Shown in pieces: positions 38,772 to 52,384 of a DNA stretch of 64,000 bases. The position numbers and the translations under genes were made by a program. The notes under the pieces are model-generated. The model made no database searches and was not told where the DNA came from. It worked only from the letters and a program-made list of their open reading frames with translations. Source of the DNA: Calliopsis andreniformis (lineage: Eukaryota > Arthropoda > Insecta > Hymenoptera > Andrenidae). Within the stretch, counting starts at the first letter, position 1; the number at the start of each line of letters is the position of its first letter. The stretch lies in NCBI RefSeq assembly GCF_051401765.1, contig NW_027480493.1, positions 620,001-684,000 of the forward strand. The letters run 5' to 3'.

Positions 38772-39599
38772 GGAGGTTGAGCATTCAGGATTGAGGATTC
38801 AGGATTGTGGATTGAGGATAGGGGATTGAGAATTGAAGATTGAGGATTGAGTATTGGGGGTTGTGGATTGAGGACGAGGACTGAGGGTTGAGTATTGATG
38901 TTTGAGGTCTGAGGATTGAGGGTTGAGGATTGAGAATTGAGGATTGAAGATTGAAGATTGAGGATTGGGTATTGAGGATTGAAGAATGAGGATTGAGTAC
39001 TGAGTATTGAGGATTGAGGATTGAAGATTGAGTATTGAGGATTGAATATTGACGATTGAGGATTGAGTATTGAGGATTGAGGATTGAGGATTGAGGATTG
39101 AAGAATAAGGATTGAGGATTGAGGATTGAGGATTGAGCATTGAAGATTGAGTATTGAGGATTGAAGGTTGACGATTGAGGATTGAGGATTGAGGATTGAG
39201 GATTGAGGATTGAGGGTTGAGGATTGAAGATTGAGTATTGAGGATTGAAGATTGAGGATTGTGGATTGAGGATTGACGATTGAGGATTGAAGATTGAGGA
39301 TTGAGGATTGAGGATTGAAGATTGAGTATTGGGGATCGAAGATTGAGGATTGAGGATTGAAGATTGAGGATTGAGGATTGAGGATTGAGGATTGAGGATT
39401 GAAGATTGAGAACTGAGGATTGAAGATTAAGATTGAGGATTGAGGATTGAGGATTGAGGATTGAGGATTGAGGATTCAAGATTGAGTATTGAGGATTGAA
39501 GATTGAGGATTGAGGATTGAGGATTGAGGATTGAGGATTGAGGGTTGGAGATTGAGTACTGAGGATTGAAGATTGAGATTGAAGATTGAGGATTGAGGA

Positions 39600-41270
39600 T
39601 TGAGGATTGAGGATTGAGGATTGGAGATTGAGTACTGAGGATTGAAGATTAAGATTGACGATTGAGGATTGAGGATTGAGGATTGAGGATTGAGGATTGA
39701 AGATTGAGGATTGCGTATTGAGGATAGAACATTGAGGATTGAGGATTGAGTATTGAGGATTGAGGATTGAGGATTGAAGATTGAATATTGATGATCGAAG
39801 ATTGAGGATCGAGGATTGAGGGTTGTGGATTGAGGACGAGGACTGAGGGTTGAGTATTGATGTTTGAGGTCTGAGGATTGAGGATTGAGGATTGAGAATT
39901 GAGGATTGAGGATTGAGGATTGAAGGTTGAGGATTGGGTGTTGAGGATTGAAGAATGAGGATTGAGGATTGAGGATTGAGGATTGAGGATTGAAGATTGA
40001 GTATTGAGGATTGAATATTCAGGATTGAGGATTGAGGATTGAGCATTGAGGATTGAGGATTGCGGATAGAAGATTGAGGATTGGGTATTGCGGATTGAAC
40101 ATTGAGGATTGAGGATTGAGGATTGAGGATTGAGGACTGAAGATTGAATATTGATGATTGAATATTGAGGATTGAGTGTTGATGGTTGTGGATTGAGGAC
40201 GAGGACTGAGGGTTGAGTGTTGCTGTTTGAGGTCTGAGGATTGAGGATTGAGGATTGAGAATTGAGGATTGAGGATTGAGGATTGAAGATTGAGAATTGG
40301 GTATTCAGGATTGAAGAATGAGGATTGAGGATTGAGGATTGAGTATTGAGGATTGAAGACTGAGTGTTGAGGGTTGAGTGATGATAATTGATGTTTGTGG
40401 ATAGAGATTTGAAGATTGCAGATTGAGTATTGAGTATTGAAAACTGTGAATTGATGATATTCACTTGAGGATTGAGGATTGACAACTGATTGTTGAGGAC
40501 TGAGGGCTGGAGGTTGAGCATTCAGGATTGAGGATTCAGGATTGTGGATTGAAGATTGGGGATTGAGAATTGAAGATTGAGGATTGAGTATTGGGGGTTG
40601 TGGATTGAGGACGAGGACTGAGGGTTGAGTATTGATGTTTGAGGTCTGAGGATTGAGGGTTGAGGATTGAGAATTGAGGATTGAAGATTGAAGATTGAGG
40701 ATTGGGTATTGAGGATTGAAGAATGAGGATTGAGTACTGAGTATTGAGGATTGAGGATTGAAGATTGAGTATTGAGGATTGAATATTGACGATTGAGGAT
40801 TGAGTATTGAGGATTGAGGATTGAGGATTGAGGATTGAAGAATGAGGATTGAGGATTGAGGATTGAGGATTGAGCATTGAAGATTGAGTATTGAGGATTG
40901 AAGGTTGACGATTGAGGATTGAGGATTGAGGATTGAGGATTGAGGATTGAGGGTCGAGGATTGAAGATTGAGTATTGAGGATTGAAGATTGAGGATTGTG
41001 GATTGAGGATTGACGATTGAGGATTGAAGATTGAGGATTGAGGATTGAGGATTGAAGATTGAGTATTGGGGATCGAAGATTGAGGATTGAGGATTGAAGA
41101 TTGAGGATTGAGGATTGAGGATTGAGGATTGAGGATTGAAGATTGAGAACTGAGGATTGAAGATTAAGATTGAGGATTGAGGATTGAGGATTGAGGATTG
41201 AGGATTGAGGATTCAAGATTGAGTATTGAGGATTGAAGATTGAGGATTGAGGATTGAGGATTGAGGATTG
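39600..41270 (+). repeat. Segmental duplication 7, copy c
   Basis: Matches 32041-33711. Follows the right edge of duplication 6 copy b after a 60-bp connector that ends with GAAGATT in place of GACGATT. Confidence 0.85.
40362..40508 (+). repeat. Module A copy 35 (subtype Va)
   Basis: Duplicate of copy 31 at +7559 bp. Confidence 0.92.
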
Positions 41271-43306
41271 AGGGTTGGAGATTGAGTACTGAGGATTGAA
41301 GATTGAGATTGACGATTGAGGATTGAGGATTGAGGATTGAGGAGTGATTATTGAAGATTGAGGATTTGGGACTGAGGATTGAAGATTGGGGTTTGAGGAT
41401 TGTGGATTGAGGATTGAGGATTGAGGGTTGAGGGTTGAGGATTGAAGATTAAGATTGAGGATTGAGGATTGAGGATTGAGGATTGAGGATTGAGGATTGA
41501 GGATTGAGGATTGAAGATTGAGGATTGCGTATTGAGGATAGAACATTGAGGATTGAATATTGAGTATTGAGGATTGAGGATTGAGGATTGAAAATTGAAT
41601 ATTGATGATTGAAGATTGAGGATCGAGGATTGAGGGTTGTGGATTGAGGACGAGGACTGACGGTTGAGTATTGATGTTTGATGTCTGAGGATTGAGGATT
41701 GAGGATTGAGGATTGAGGATTGAGGATTGAGGATTGCGGATTGAAGATTGAGGATTGGGTATTGAGGATTGAAGAATGAGGATTGAGGATTGAGGATTGA
41801 AGATTGAGGAATGAGGATTGAGGATTGAAGATTGAGGATTGGGTATTGAGGATTGAAGAATGAGGATTGAGGATTGAGGGTTGAGGATTGAGGATTGAAG
41901 ATTGAGTATTGAGGATTGAAGATTGACGATTGAGGATTGAGGATTGAGGATTGAGGATTGAGGATTGAGGATTGAGGACTGAAGATTGAGTATTGAGGAT
42001 TGACGATTGAGGATTGAGGATTGAGTATTGACGATTGAGGATTGCAGACTGAGTATTGAGGATTGACGATGGGAGGATTGAGGATTGAGGATAGAAGATT
42101 GAGAATTGGGGACTGAGGATTCAAGATTGAGGACCGAAGATTGAGAATTGAGGATTGAAGATTGATAATTGAGGATTGAGGATTGAACATTGAGGACTGA
42201 GGATTCAGGATTGAAGATTGAGTATTGAGGATAGAAGATTGAGGATTGAGGAATGTCGATTAAGGATTGAGGATGAGGGCTGAGGGTTGAGGATTGAGGT
42301 TTGAGGACTGAGGATTGAGGATTGAGGATTGAGGATTGAGGATTGAGGATTGATGACTGATGATTGGGTATTGAGGATTGAACATTGAGGATTGAGTGTT
42401 GAGGATAGAGGATTGAGGATTGAGGATTGAAGGTTGAATATTAATGACTGAATATTGAGGATTGAGGATTGAGGGTTGTGGATTGAGGACGAGGACTGAG
42501 GGTTGAGTATTGATGTTTGAAGTCTGAGGATTCAGGATTGAAGATTGAGTATTGAGGATAGAAGATTGAGGATTGAGGATTGTCGATTAAGGATTGAGGA
42601 TGAGGTCTGAGGGTTGAGGATTGAGGATTGAGGATTGACGATTGAGGATTGGGTATTGAGGATTGAAGAATGAGGATTGAGTATTGAGTATTGAGGATTG
42701 AAGATTGAGGATCGAGTATTGAGGATTGAGGATTGAGGATTGAGGATTGAAGAATGAGGATTGAGGATTGAGGATTGAAGACTGAGTATTGAGGATAGAA
42801 GGTTGAGGATTGAGGTGTGAGTATTGAAGATTGAGGATTTGGGAATAGGGATTGAAGATTGGGGTTTGAGGATTGAGGATTGAGGATTGAGGATTGAGGA
42901 TTGAGGATTCAGGATTGAAGATTGAGGATTGGGTATTGAGGATTGAAGAATGAGGATTGAGGATTGAGGATTGAGGATTGAGGATTGAAGATTGAGTATT
43001 GAGGATTGAAGATTGATGATTGAGGATTGAGGATTGAGGATTGAGGATTGAGGATTGAGGATTCAGGATTGAAGATTGAGTATTGAGGCTAGAAGATTGA
43101 GGATTGAGGATTGTCGATTAAGGATTGAGGATGAGGGCTGAGGGTTGAGGATTGAGGATTGAGGATTGAAGATTGAGGATTGGGTATTGAGGATTGAAGA
43201 ATGAGGATTGAGGATTGAGGATTGAGGATTGAGGATTGAAGATTGAGTATTGAGCATTGAAGCCTGACGATTGAGGATTGAGGATTGAGGATTGAGGATT
43301 GAGGAT
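41029..43306 (+). repeat. Segmental duplication 5, copy b
   Basis: Copy of 25708-27990, including module B copy 8 and B tails. At its right edge it switches to sequence matching 32001 onward. Confidence 0.83.
42044..42281 (+). repeat. Module B copy 8
   Basis: Counterpart of copy 4 at +15321 bp; one change to GAGGAAT near its tail. Confidence 0.88.
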
Positions 43307-43650
43307 TCAAGATGAAGTATTGAGGATTGAAGATTGAGGATTGAGGATTGAGGATTGAGGATTGAGGATTGGAGATTGAGTACTGAGGATTGAAGATTAA
43401 GATTGACGCTTGAGGATTGAGGATTGAGGATTGAGGATTGAGGATTGAAGATTGAGGATTGCGTATTGAGGATAGAACATTGAGGATTGAGGATTGAGTA
43501 TTGAGGATTGAGGATTGAGGATTGAAGATTGAATATTGATGATCGAAGATTGAGGATCGAGGATTGAGGGTTGTGGATTGAGGACGAGGACTGAGTGTTG
43601 AGTATTGATGTTTGAGGTCTGAGGATTGAGGATTGAGGATTGAGGATTGA
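43300..43650 (+). repeat. Local duplication 8, copy a
   Basis: Starts with CAAGATGAAG and continues like 32001 onward (offset 11307). Repeated 488 bp downstream. Confidence 0.75.
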
Positions 43651-43787
43651 AGATTGAGGATTGGGTATTGAGGATTGAAGAATGAGGATTGAGGATTGAG
43701 GGTTGAGGATTGAGGATTGAAGATTGAGTATTGAGGATTGAAGGTTGACGATTGAGGATTGAGGATTGAGGATTGAGGATTGAGGAT

Positions 43788-44138
43788 TGAGGATTCAAGA
43801 TGAAGTATTGAGGATTGAAGATTGAGGATTGAGGATTGAGGATTGAGGATTGAGGATTGGAGATTGAGTACTGAGGATTGAAGATTAAGATTGACGATTG
43901 AGGATTGAGGATTGAGGATTGAGGATTGAGGATTGAAGATTGAGGATTGCGTATTGAGGATAGAACATTGAGGATTGAGGATTGAGTATTGAGGATTGAG
44001 GATTGAGGATTGAAGATTGAATATTGATGATCGAAGATTGAGGATCGAGGATTGAGGGTTGTGGATTGAGGACGAGGACTGAGGGTTGAGTGTTGCTGTT
44101 TGAGGTCTGAGGATTGAGAATTGAGGATTGAGGATTGA
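43788..44138 (+). repeat. Local duplication 8, copy b
   Basis: Second copy starting at the CAAGATGAAG string (43796). It then passes into block C with GTTGCTG. Confidence 0.75.
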
Positions 44139-44583
44139 GGATTGAAGATTGAGGATTGGGTGTTGAGGATTGAAGAATGAGGATTGAGGATTGAGGATTG
44201 AGGATTGAGGATTGAAGATTGAGTATTGAGGATTGAATATTCAGGATTGAGGATTGAGGATTGAGCATTGAGGATTGAGGATTGCGGATAGAAGATTGAG
44301 GACTGGGTATTGCGGATTGAACATTGAGGATTGAGGATTGAGGATTGAGGATTGAGGACTGAAGATTGAATATTGATGATTGAATATTGAGGATTGAGTG
44401 TTGATGGTTGTGGATTGAGGACGAGGACTGAGGGTTGAGTGTTGCTGTTTGAGGTCTGAGGATTGAGGATTGAGGATTGAGAATTGAGGATTGAGGATTG
44501 AGGATTGAAGATTGAGAATTGGGTATTCAGGATTGAAGAATGAGGATTGAGGATTGAGGATTGAGTATTGAGGATTGAAGACT

Positions 44584-44730
44584 GAGTGTTGAGGGTTGAG
44601 TGATGATAATTGATGTTTGTGGATAGAGATTTGAAGATTGCAGATTGAGTATTGAGTATTGAAAACTGTGAATTGATGATATTCACTTGAGGATTGAGGA
44701 TTGACAACTGATTGTTGAGGACTGAGGGCT
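44584..44730 (+). repeat. Module A copy 36 (subtype Va)
   Basis: Same TTCACTT marker; followed by GAGGATT where copies 31-35 have GAGCATT. Confidence 0.92.
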
Positions 44731-45212
44731 GGAGGTTGAGGATTCAGGATTGAGGATTCAGGATTGTGGATTGAGGATTGAGGATTGAGAATTGAAGATT
44801 GAGGATTGAGTATTGGGGGTTGTGGATTGAGGACGAGGACTGAGGGTTGAGTATTGATGTTTGAGGTCTGAGGATTGAGGGTTGAGGATTGAGAATTGAG
44901 GATTGAAGATTGAAGATTGAGGATTGGGTATTGAGGATTGAAGAATGAGGATTGAGTACTGAGTATTGAGGATTGAGGATTGAAGATTGAGTATTGAGGA
45001 TTGAATATTGACGATTGAGGATTGAGTATTGAGGATTGAGGATTGAGGATTGAGGATTGAGGATTGAAGATTGAGTATAGAGGATTGAAGATTGACGATT
45101 GAGGATTGAGGATTGAGGATTGAGGATTGAGGATTGAGGATTGAGGACTGAAGATTGAGTATTGAGGATTGACGACTGAGGATTGAGGATTGAGTATTGA
45201 CGATTGAGGATT

Positions 45213-45450
45213 GCAGACTGAGTATTGAGGATTGACGATGGGAGGATTGAGGATTGAGGATAGAAGATTGAGAATTGGGGACTGAGGATTCAAGATTGAG
45301 GACCGAAGATTGAGAATTGAGGATTGAAGATTGATAATTGAGGATTGAGGATTGAACATTGAGGACTGAGGATTCAGGATTGAAGATTGAGTATTGAGGA
45401 TAGAAGATTGAGGATTGAGGATTGTCGATTAAGGATTGAGGATGAGGGCT
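45213..45450 (+). repeat. Module B copy 9
   Basis: GAGGACC form; preceded by a GACGACT variant. Confidence 0.88.
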
Positions 45451-47433
45451 GAGGGTTGAGGATTGAGGTTTGAGGACTGAGGATTGAGGATTGAGGATTG
45501 AGGCTTGAGGATTGAGGATTGAAGGCTGATGATTGGGTATTGAGGATTGAACATTGAGGATTGAGTGTTGAGGATAGAGGATTGAGGATTGAGGATTGAA
45601 GGTTGAATATTAATGACTGAATATTGAGGATTGAGGATTGAGGGTTGTGGATTGAGGACGAGAACTGAGGGTTGAGTATTGATGTTTGAAGTCTGAGGAT
45701 TCAGGATTGAAGATTGAGTATTGAGGATACAAGATTGAGGATTGAGGATTGTCGATTAAGGATTGAGGATGAGGTCTGAGGGTTGAGGATTGAGGTTTGA
45801 GGACTGAGGACTGAGGATTGAGAATTGAGAATTGAGGATTGAGGATTGAGGATTGAAGATTGAAGATTGGGTATTGAGGATTGAAGAATGAGGATTGAGG
45901 ATTGAGGATTGAGGATTGAGGATTGAAGATTGAGTATTGAGCATTGAAGCCTGACGATTGAGGATTGAGGATTGAGGATTGAGGATTGAGGATGGAGGAT
46001 TGAAGATTGAGTATTGAGGATTGAAGATTGAGGATCGAGGATTGAGGATTGAGGATTGAGGATAGAGGATTGAAGAATGAGGATTGAGGATTGAGGATTC
46101 AGGATTGAGGATTGAAGACTGAGTATTGAGGATTGAAGATTGAGGATTGAGGAGTGAGTATTGAAGATTGAGGATTTGGGACTGAGGATTGAAGATTGGG
46201 ATTTGAGGATTGTGGATTGAGGATTGAGGATTGAGGATTGAGGGTTGAGGATTGAAGATTAAGATTGAGGATTGAGGATTGAGGATTGAGGATTGAGGAT
46301 TGCGGATTGAGGATTGAGGATTGAGGATTGAAGATCGAGGATTGCGTATTGAGGATAGAACATTGAGGATTGAGTATTGAGTATTGAGGATTGAGGATTG
46401 AGGATTGAAAATTGAATATTGATGATTGAAGATTGAGGATCGAGGATTGAGGGTTGTGGAATGAGGACGAGGACTGAGGGTTGAGTATTGATGTTTGAGG
46501 TCTGAGGATTGAGGAGTGAGGATTGAGGATTGAGGATTGAGGATTGAGGATTGAGGATTGAAGATTGAGGATTGAGTATTGAGGATTGAAGAATGAGGAT
46601 TGAGGATTGAGGATTGAGGATTGAGCATTGAAGATTGAGTATTGCGGATAGAATGTTGAGGATTGGGTATTGCGGGTTGACCATTGAGGATTGAGGATTG
46701 AGGATTGAGGATTGAGGATTGAGGATTGAGAATTGAGGATTGAGGATTGAGGATTGAAGATTGAGGATTGGGTGTTGAGGATTGAAGAATGAGGATTGAG
46801 GATTGAGGATTGAGGATTGAGGATTGAGGACTGAGTATTGAGGATTGAAGATTGAGGATTTGGGACTGAGGATTGAAGATTGGGGATTGAGGAATGAGGA
46901 TTGAGGATTGAGGATTGAGGATTGAAGATTGAGGATTGGGTGTCGAGGATTGAAGAATGAGGATTGAGGATTGAGGATTGAGGATTGAGGATTGAAGATT
47001 GAGTATTGAGGATTGAAGGTTGAGGATTGAGGATTGAGGATTGAGGATTGAGGAATGAGGATTGCGGATAGATGATTGAGGATTGGGTATTGCGGATTGA
47101 ACATTGAGGATTGAGGATTGAGGATTGAGGATTGAGGATTGAGGACTGAAGATTGAATATTGATGATTGAATATTGAGGATTGAGGATTGATGGTTGTGG
47201 ATTGAGGACGAGGACGGAGGGTTGAGTATTGCTGTTTGAGGTCTGAGGGTTGAGGAATGAGGATTGAGAATTGAGGATTGAGGATTGAGGATTGAAGATT
47301 GAGGATTGGGTATTGAGGATTGAAGAATGAGGATTGAGGATTGAGGATTGAGGATTGAGGATTGAAGATTGAGTATTGAGCATTGAAGCCTGACGATTGA
47401 GGACTGATGATTGAGGATTGAAGATTGAGGACT

Positions 47434-47580
47434 GTGTGTTGAGGGTTGAGTGATGAGAATTGATGTTCGTGGATTGAGATTTGAAGACTGAAGAATAGGG
47501 ATTGAGTATTGAAACCTGTGAATTGAGGATATTCTATTGACGATTGAGGATTCACACCTGATTGTTGAAGTCTGAGGGCT
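47434..47580 (+). repeat. Module A copy 37 (VI/VII hybrid)
   Basis: Starts GTGTGTT; GAAGAAT-AGGGATT joined to GAAACCT and GACGATT. Substitutions private to it (GATGTTC, GAAGACT, CACACCT) set it apart from copies 30 and 33. Confidence 0.9.
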
Positions 47581-48493
47581 GAATATTGGGGGTTCAGGAT
47601 TGTGGATTCAGGATTGAGGTTTGAGGACTGAGGAATGAGGATTGAGGATTGAAGATTGAGTACTGAGGATTGAAGATTAAGATTGAGGATTGAGGATTGA
47701 GGATTGAGGATTGAGGATTGAGGATCGAAGATTGAGGATTGCGTATTGAGTATAGAACATTGAGGATTGAGGATTTAGTATTGAGGACTGAGGATTGAGG
47801 GTTGAAGATTGAATATTGATGATTGAGATTGAGGATCGAGGATTGAGGGTTGTGGGTTGAGGACGAGGACTGAGTGTTGAGTAATGATATTTGAGGTCTG
47901 AGGATTGAGGATTGACGATTGAAGATTGAGGATTGGGTATTGAGGATTGAAGAATGAGGATTGAGTATTGAGTATTGAGGATTGAGGATTGAAGATTGAG
48001 AATTGAGGATTGAAGATTGACGACTGAGGATTGAGGATTGAGGATTGAGGATTGAGGATTGAGGATTGAGGATTGAAGATTGAGTATTGAGGATTGAAGA
48101 TTGAGGATTGAGGATTGAGGATTGAGGATTGAGGATTGAAGATTGAGTACTGAGGATTGAAGATTAAGATTGAGGATTGAGGATTGAGGATTGGGGATTG
48201 AGGATTGAGGATTGAAGATTGAGGATTGCGTATTGAGGATAGAACATTGAGGATTGAGGATTGAGTATTGAGGATTGAGGATTGAGGATTGAAGATTGAA
48301 TATTGATGATTGAAGGTTGAGGATCGAGGATTGAGTATTGAGGATTGAGGATTGAGGATTGAAGATTGAATATTGATGATTGAAGATTGAGGATCGAGGA
48401 TTGAGGGTTGTGGATTGAGGACGAGGACTGAGGGTTGAGTATTGATGTTTGAGGTCTGAGGATTGAGGAATGAGTATTGAGAATTGAGGATTG

Positions 48494-49716
48494 AGGTTTG
48501 AGGATTGAAGATTGAGGATTGGGTTTTGAGGATTGCAGAATGAGGGTTGAGGATTGAGGATTGAGGATTGAGGATTGAAGATTGAGTATTGAAGATTGAA
48601 GATTGAGGATTGAGGATTGAGGATTGAGGATTGAGGATTGAGGATTGAGGATTGCGGATAGAACATTGAGGATTGGGTATTGCCGATTGAACATTGAGGA
48701 TTGAGGATTGAGGATTGAGGATTGAGGATTGAGGATTGAGAATTGAGGATTGAGGATTGAGGATTGAAGATTGAGGATTGGGTATTGAGGATTGAAGAAT
48801 GAGGATTGAGGATTGAGGATTGAGGATTGAGGATTGAAGACTGAGTATTGAGGATTAGAGATTGAGGATTGAGGAGTGAGTATTGAAGATTGAGGATTTG
48901 TGACTGAGGATTGAAGATTGAGGATTGAGGATTGAGGATTGAGGACTGAGGATTGAGGATTGAGGATTGAAGATTGAGGATTGAGGAGTGAGTATTGAAG
49001 ATTGAGGATTTGTGACTGAGGATTGAAGATTGAGAATTGAGGATTGAGGAATGAGGACTGAGGATTGAGGATTGAGGATTGAAGATTGAGGATTGGGTAT
49101 TGAGGATTGAAGATTGAGGATTGAGGATTGAGGATTGAGGAATGAGGATTGAAGATTGAGTACTGAGGATTGAAGATTAAGGTTGAGGATTGAGGATTGA
49201 GGATTGAGGATTGAGGATTGAAGATTGAGGATTTCGTATTGAGGATAGAACATTGAGGATTGAGGATTTAGTATTGAGGACTGAGGATTGAGGATTTAGT
49301 ATTGAGGACTGAGGATTGAGGGTTGAAGATTGAATATTGATGATTGAATATTGAGGATTGAGGATTGATGGTTGTGGATTGAGGACGAGGACTGAGGGTT
49401 GAGTATTGCTGTTTGAGGTCTGAGGATTGAGGATTGAGAATTGAGGATTGAGGATTGAGGATTGAAGACTGAGAATTGGGTATTTAGGATTGAAGGATGA
49501 GGATTGAGGATTGAGTATTGAGGATTGAGGATTGAGGATTGAAGATTAAGGTTGAGGATTGAGGATTGAGGATTGAGGATTGAGTATTGAGGATTGAGGA
49601 TTGAAGATTGAGGATTGCGTATTGAGGATAGAACATTGAGGATTGAGTATTGAGTATTGAGGATTGAGGATTGAGGATTGAAGATTGAATATTGATGATT
49701 GAAGGTTGAGGATTGA
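48494..49716 (+). repeat. Segmental duplication 9, copy a
   Basis: Matches 57688-58882 at offset 9194, then 9166. The 28-bp change is a local four-heptad duplication starting GATTTAGTATT at about 49266-49320 in this copy. A shorter related stretch (about 48541-49200) recurs near 51740-52400. Confidence 0.8.
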
Positions 49717-49875
49717 GGATTGAGGATTGAGAATTGAAGATTGAGGATTGGGGATTGAGGATTGACGATTGAGGATTGAGCATTGAGGATTGAGAATTGA
49801 GGATTGAGGATTGAAGACTGAGTATTGAGGATTGAAGATTGAGGATTGATGATTGAGGATTGAAGATTGAGGACT

Positions 49876-50022
49876 GAGTGTTGAGGGTTGAGTGATGAGA
49901 ATTGATGTTTGTGGATTGAGATTTGAAGATTGAAGAATAGGGATTGAGTATTGAAAACTGTGAATTGAGGATATTCTATTGAGGATTGAGGATTCACAAC
50001 TGATTGTTGAGGACTGAGGGCT
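49876..50022 (+). repeat. Module A copy 38 (VI with IV-like right half)
   Basis: GAAGAAT-AGGGATT and GAAAACT, but the marker is TTCTATT-GAGGATT followed by CACAACT. A different recombinant from the VI/VII hybrids. Confidence 0.88.
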
Positions 50023-50924
50023 GAAGATTGAGGATTCAGGATTGAGGATTCAGGAATGAGGATTCAGGACTGAGGATTGAGGATTGAGGATTGAGGATTG
50101 AGGATTGAGGATTGAGGATTGAAGGTTGAGGATTGCGTATTGAGGATAGAACATTGAGGATTGAGGATTGAGTATTGAGGATTGAGGATGGAGGATTGAA
50201 GATTGAGGATTGGGTGTTGAGGATTGAAGAATGAGGATTGAGTATTGAGGATTGAGGATTGAGGATTGAAGATTGAGTGTTGAGGATTGAAGATTGAGGA
50301 TTGAGGATTGAGGATTCAGGAATGAGGATTGAGGATTGCGGATAGAAGATTGAGGATTGGGTATTGCGGATTGAACATTGAGGATTGAGGATTGAGGATT
50401 GAGGATTGAGGATTGAGTACTGAAGATTGAATACTGATGATTGAAGATTGAGGATTGAGGATTGATGGTTGTGGATTGAGGACGAGGACTGAGGGTTGAG
50501 TATTGCTGTTTGAGGTCTGAGGATTGAGGATTGAGCATTGAGAATTGAGGATTGAGGATTGAGGATTGAAGATTGAGGATTGGGTGTTGAGGATTGAAGA
50601 GTGAGGGTTGAGTAGTGAGGACTGAGGATTGCGTATTGCAGATTGAGTATTGAGGATTGAAGATTGAGTATTGAGGATTGAGGATTGAGAATTGAGGATT
50701 GAGGATTGAGGATTGAGGATTGAAGATTGAGTAGTGAGGATCGAGGATTGAGGACTGAGGATTGAGGATTGAGGATTGAGAATTGAAGATTGAGGATTGG
50801 GGATTGAGGATTGACGATTGAGGATTGAGCATTGAGGATTGAGAATTGAGGATTGAGGATTGAAGATTGAGTATTGAGGATTGAAGATTGAGGATTGATG
50901 ATTGAGGATTGAAGATTGAGGACT

Positions 50925-51071
50925 GAGTGTTGAGGGTTGAGTGATGAGAATTGATGTTTGTGGATTGAGATTTGAAGATTGAAGAATAGGGATTGAGTAT
51001 TGAAAACTGTGAATTGAGGATATTCTATGGAGGACTGAGGATTGACAATTGATTGTTGAGGACTGAGGGCT
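50925..51071 (+). repeat. Module A copy 39 (subtype VI, paired)
   Basis: TTCTATG marker; partner 224 bp downstream. Confidence 0.92.
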
Positions 51072-51148
51072 GAAGACTGAGGATTCAGGATTGAGGATTA
51101 GGGATTGAGTTTTGAGGACTGAGGATTGATGGTTGAGGGTTGTGCGTT

Positions 51149-51295
51149 GAATATTGAGGGCTGAGTGATGAGAATTGATGTTTGTGGATAGAGATTTGAA
51201 GATTGCAGGCTGAGTATTGAGTATTGAAACCTGTGAATTGAGGGTATTCTATTGACGATTGAGGATTCACACCTGATTGTTGAGGTCTGAGGGCT
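51149..51295 (+). repeat. Module A copy 40 (subtype VII)
   Basis: GAGGGTA before TTCTATT-GACGATT; has GAGGGCT-GAGTGAT at heptads 2-3. Confidence 0.9.
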
Positions 51296-52384
51296 GAATA
51301 TTGGGGGTTCAGGATTGTGGCTTCAGGATTGAGGTTTGAGGACTGAGGATTGAGGCTTGAGGGTGAGGATTGAGGATTGAGGATTGAGGATTGAAGGTTG
51401 AGGATTGCGTATTGAGGATAGAACAATGAGGATTGAGGATTGAGTATTGAGGATTGAGGATTGAGGATTGAAAGTTGAATATTGATGATTGAAGATTGAG
51501 GATAGAGGATTGAGGGTTGTGGATTGAGGACGAGGACTGAGGGTTGAGTATTGATGTTTGAGGTCTGAGGATTGAGGAATGAGTATTGAGAATTGAGGAT
51601 TGAGGTTTGGGGATTGAAGATTGAGGATTGGGCGTTGAGGATTGAAGAATGAGTGTTGAGGATTGAGGATTGAGGATTGAGGATTGAAGATTGAGTATTG
51701 AGGATTGAAGATTGAGGATTGAGGATTGAGGATTGAGGATTGAGGATTGAGGATTGGGTATTGAGGATTGAAGAATGAGGATTGAGTATTGAAGATTGAA
51801 GATTGAGGATTGAGGATTGAGGATTGAGGATTGAGGATTGAGGATTGAGGATTGCGGATAGAAGATTGAGGATTGGGTATTGCGGATTGAACATTGAGGA
51901 TTGAGGATTGAGGATTGAGGATTGAGGATTGAGGATTGAGAATTGAGGATTGAGGATTGAGGATTGAAGATTGAGGATTGGGTATTGAGGATTGAAGAAT
52001 GAGGATTGAGGATTGAGGATTGAGGATTGAGGATTGAAGACTGGGTATTGAGGATTAAAGATTGAGGATTGAGGAGTGAGTATTGAAGATTGAGGATTTG
52101 TGACTGAGGATTGAAGATTGAGGATTGAGGATTGAGGGTTGAGGACTGAGGATTGAGGATTGAGGATTGAAGATTGAGGATTGAGGAGTGAGTATTGAAG
52201 ATTGAGGATTTGTGACTGAGGATTGAAGATTGAGAATTGAGGATTGAGGAGTGAGGACTGAGGATTGAGGATTGAGGATTGAAGATTGAGGATTGGGTAT
52301 TGAGGATTGAAGATTGAGGATTGAGGATTGAGGATTGAGGAATGAGGATTGAAGATTGAGTACTGAGGATTGAAGATTAAGGTT

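Larger units (their letters stand above)
35052..39540 (+). repeat. Segmental duplication 6, copy b (about 4.5 kb)
   Basis: A constant offset without gained or lost heptads over about 4.5 kb implies a very recent event or an assembly duplication. It is bounded on both sides by segments related to 32-33.7 kb. Confidence 0.88.
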
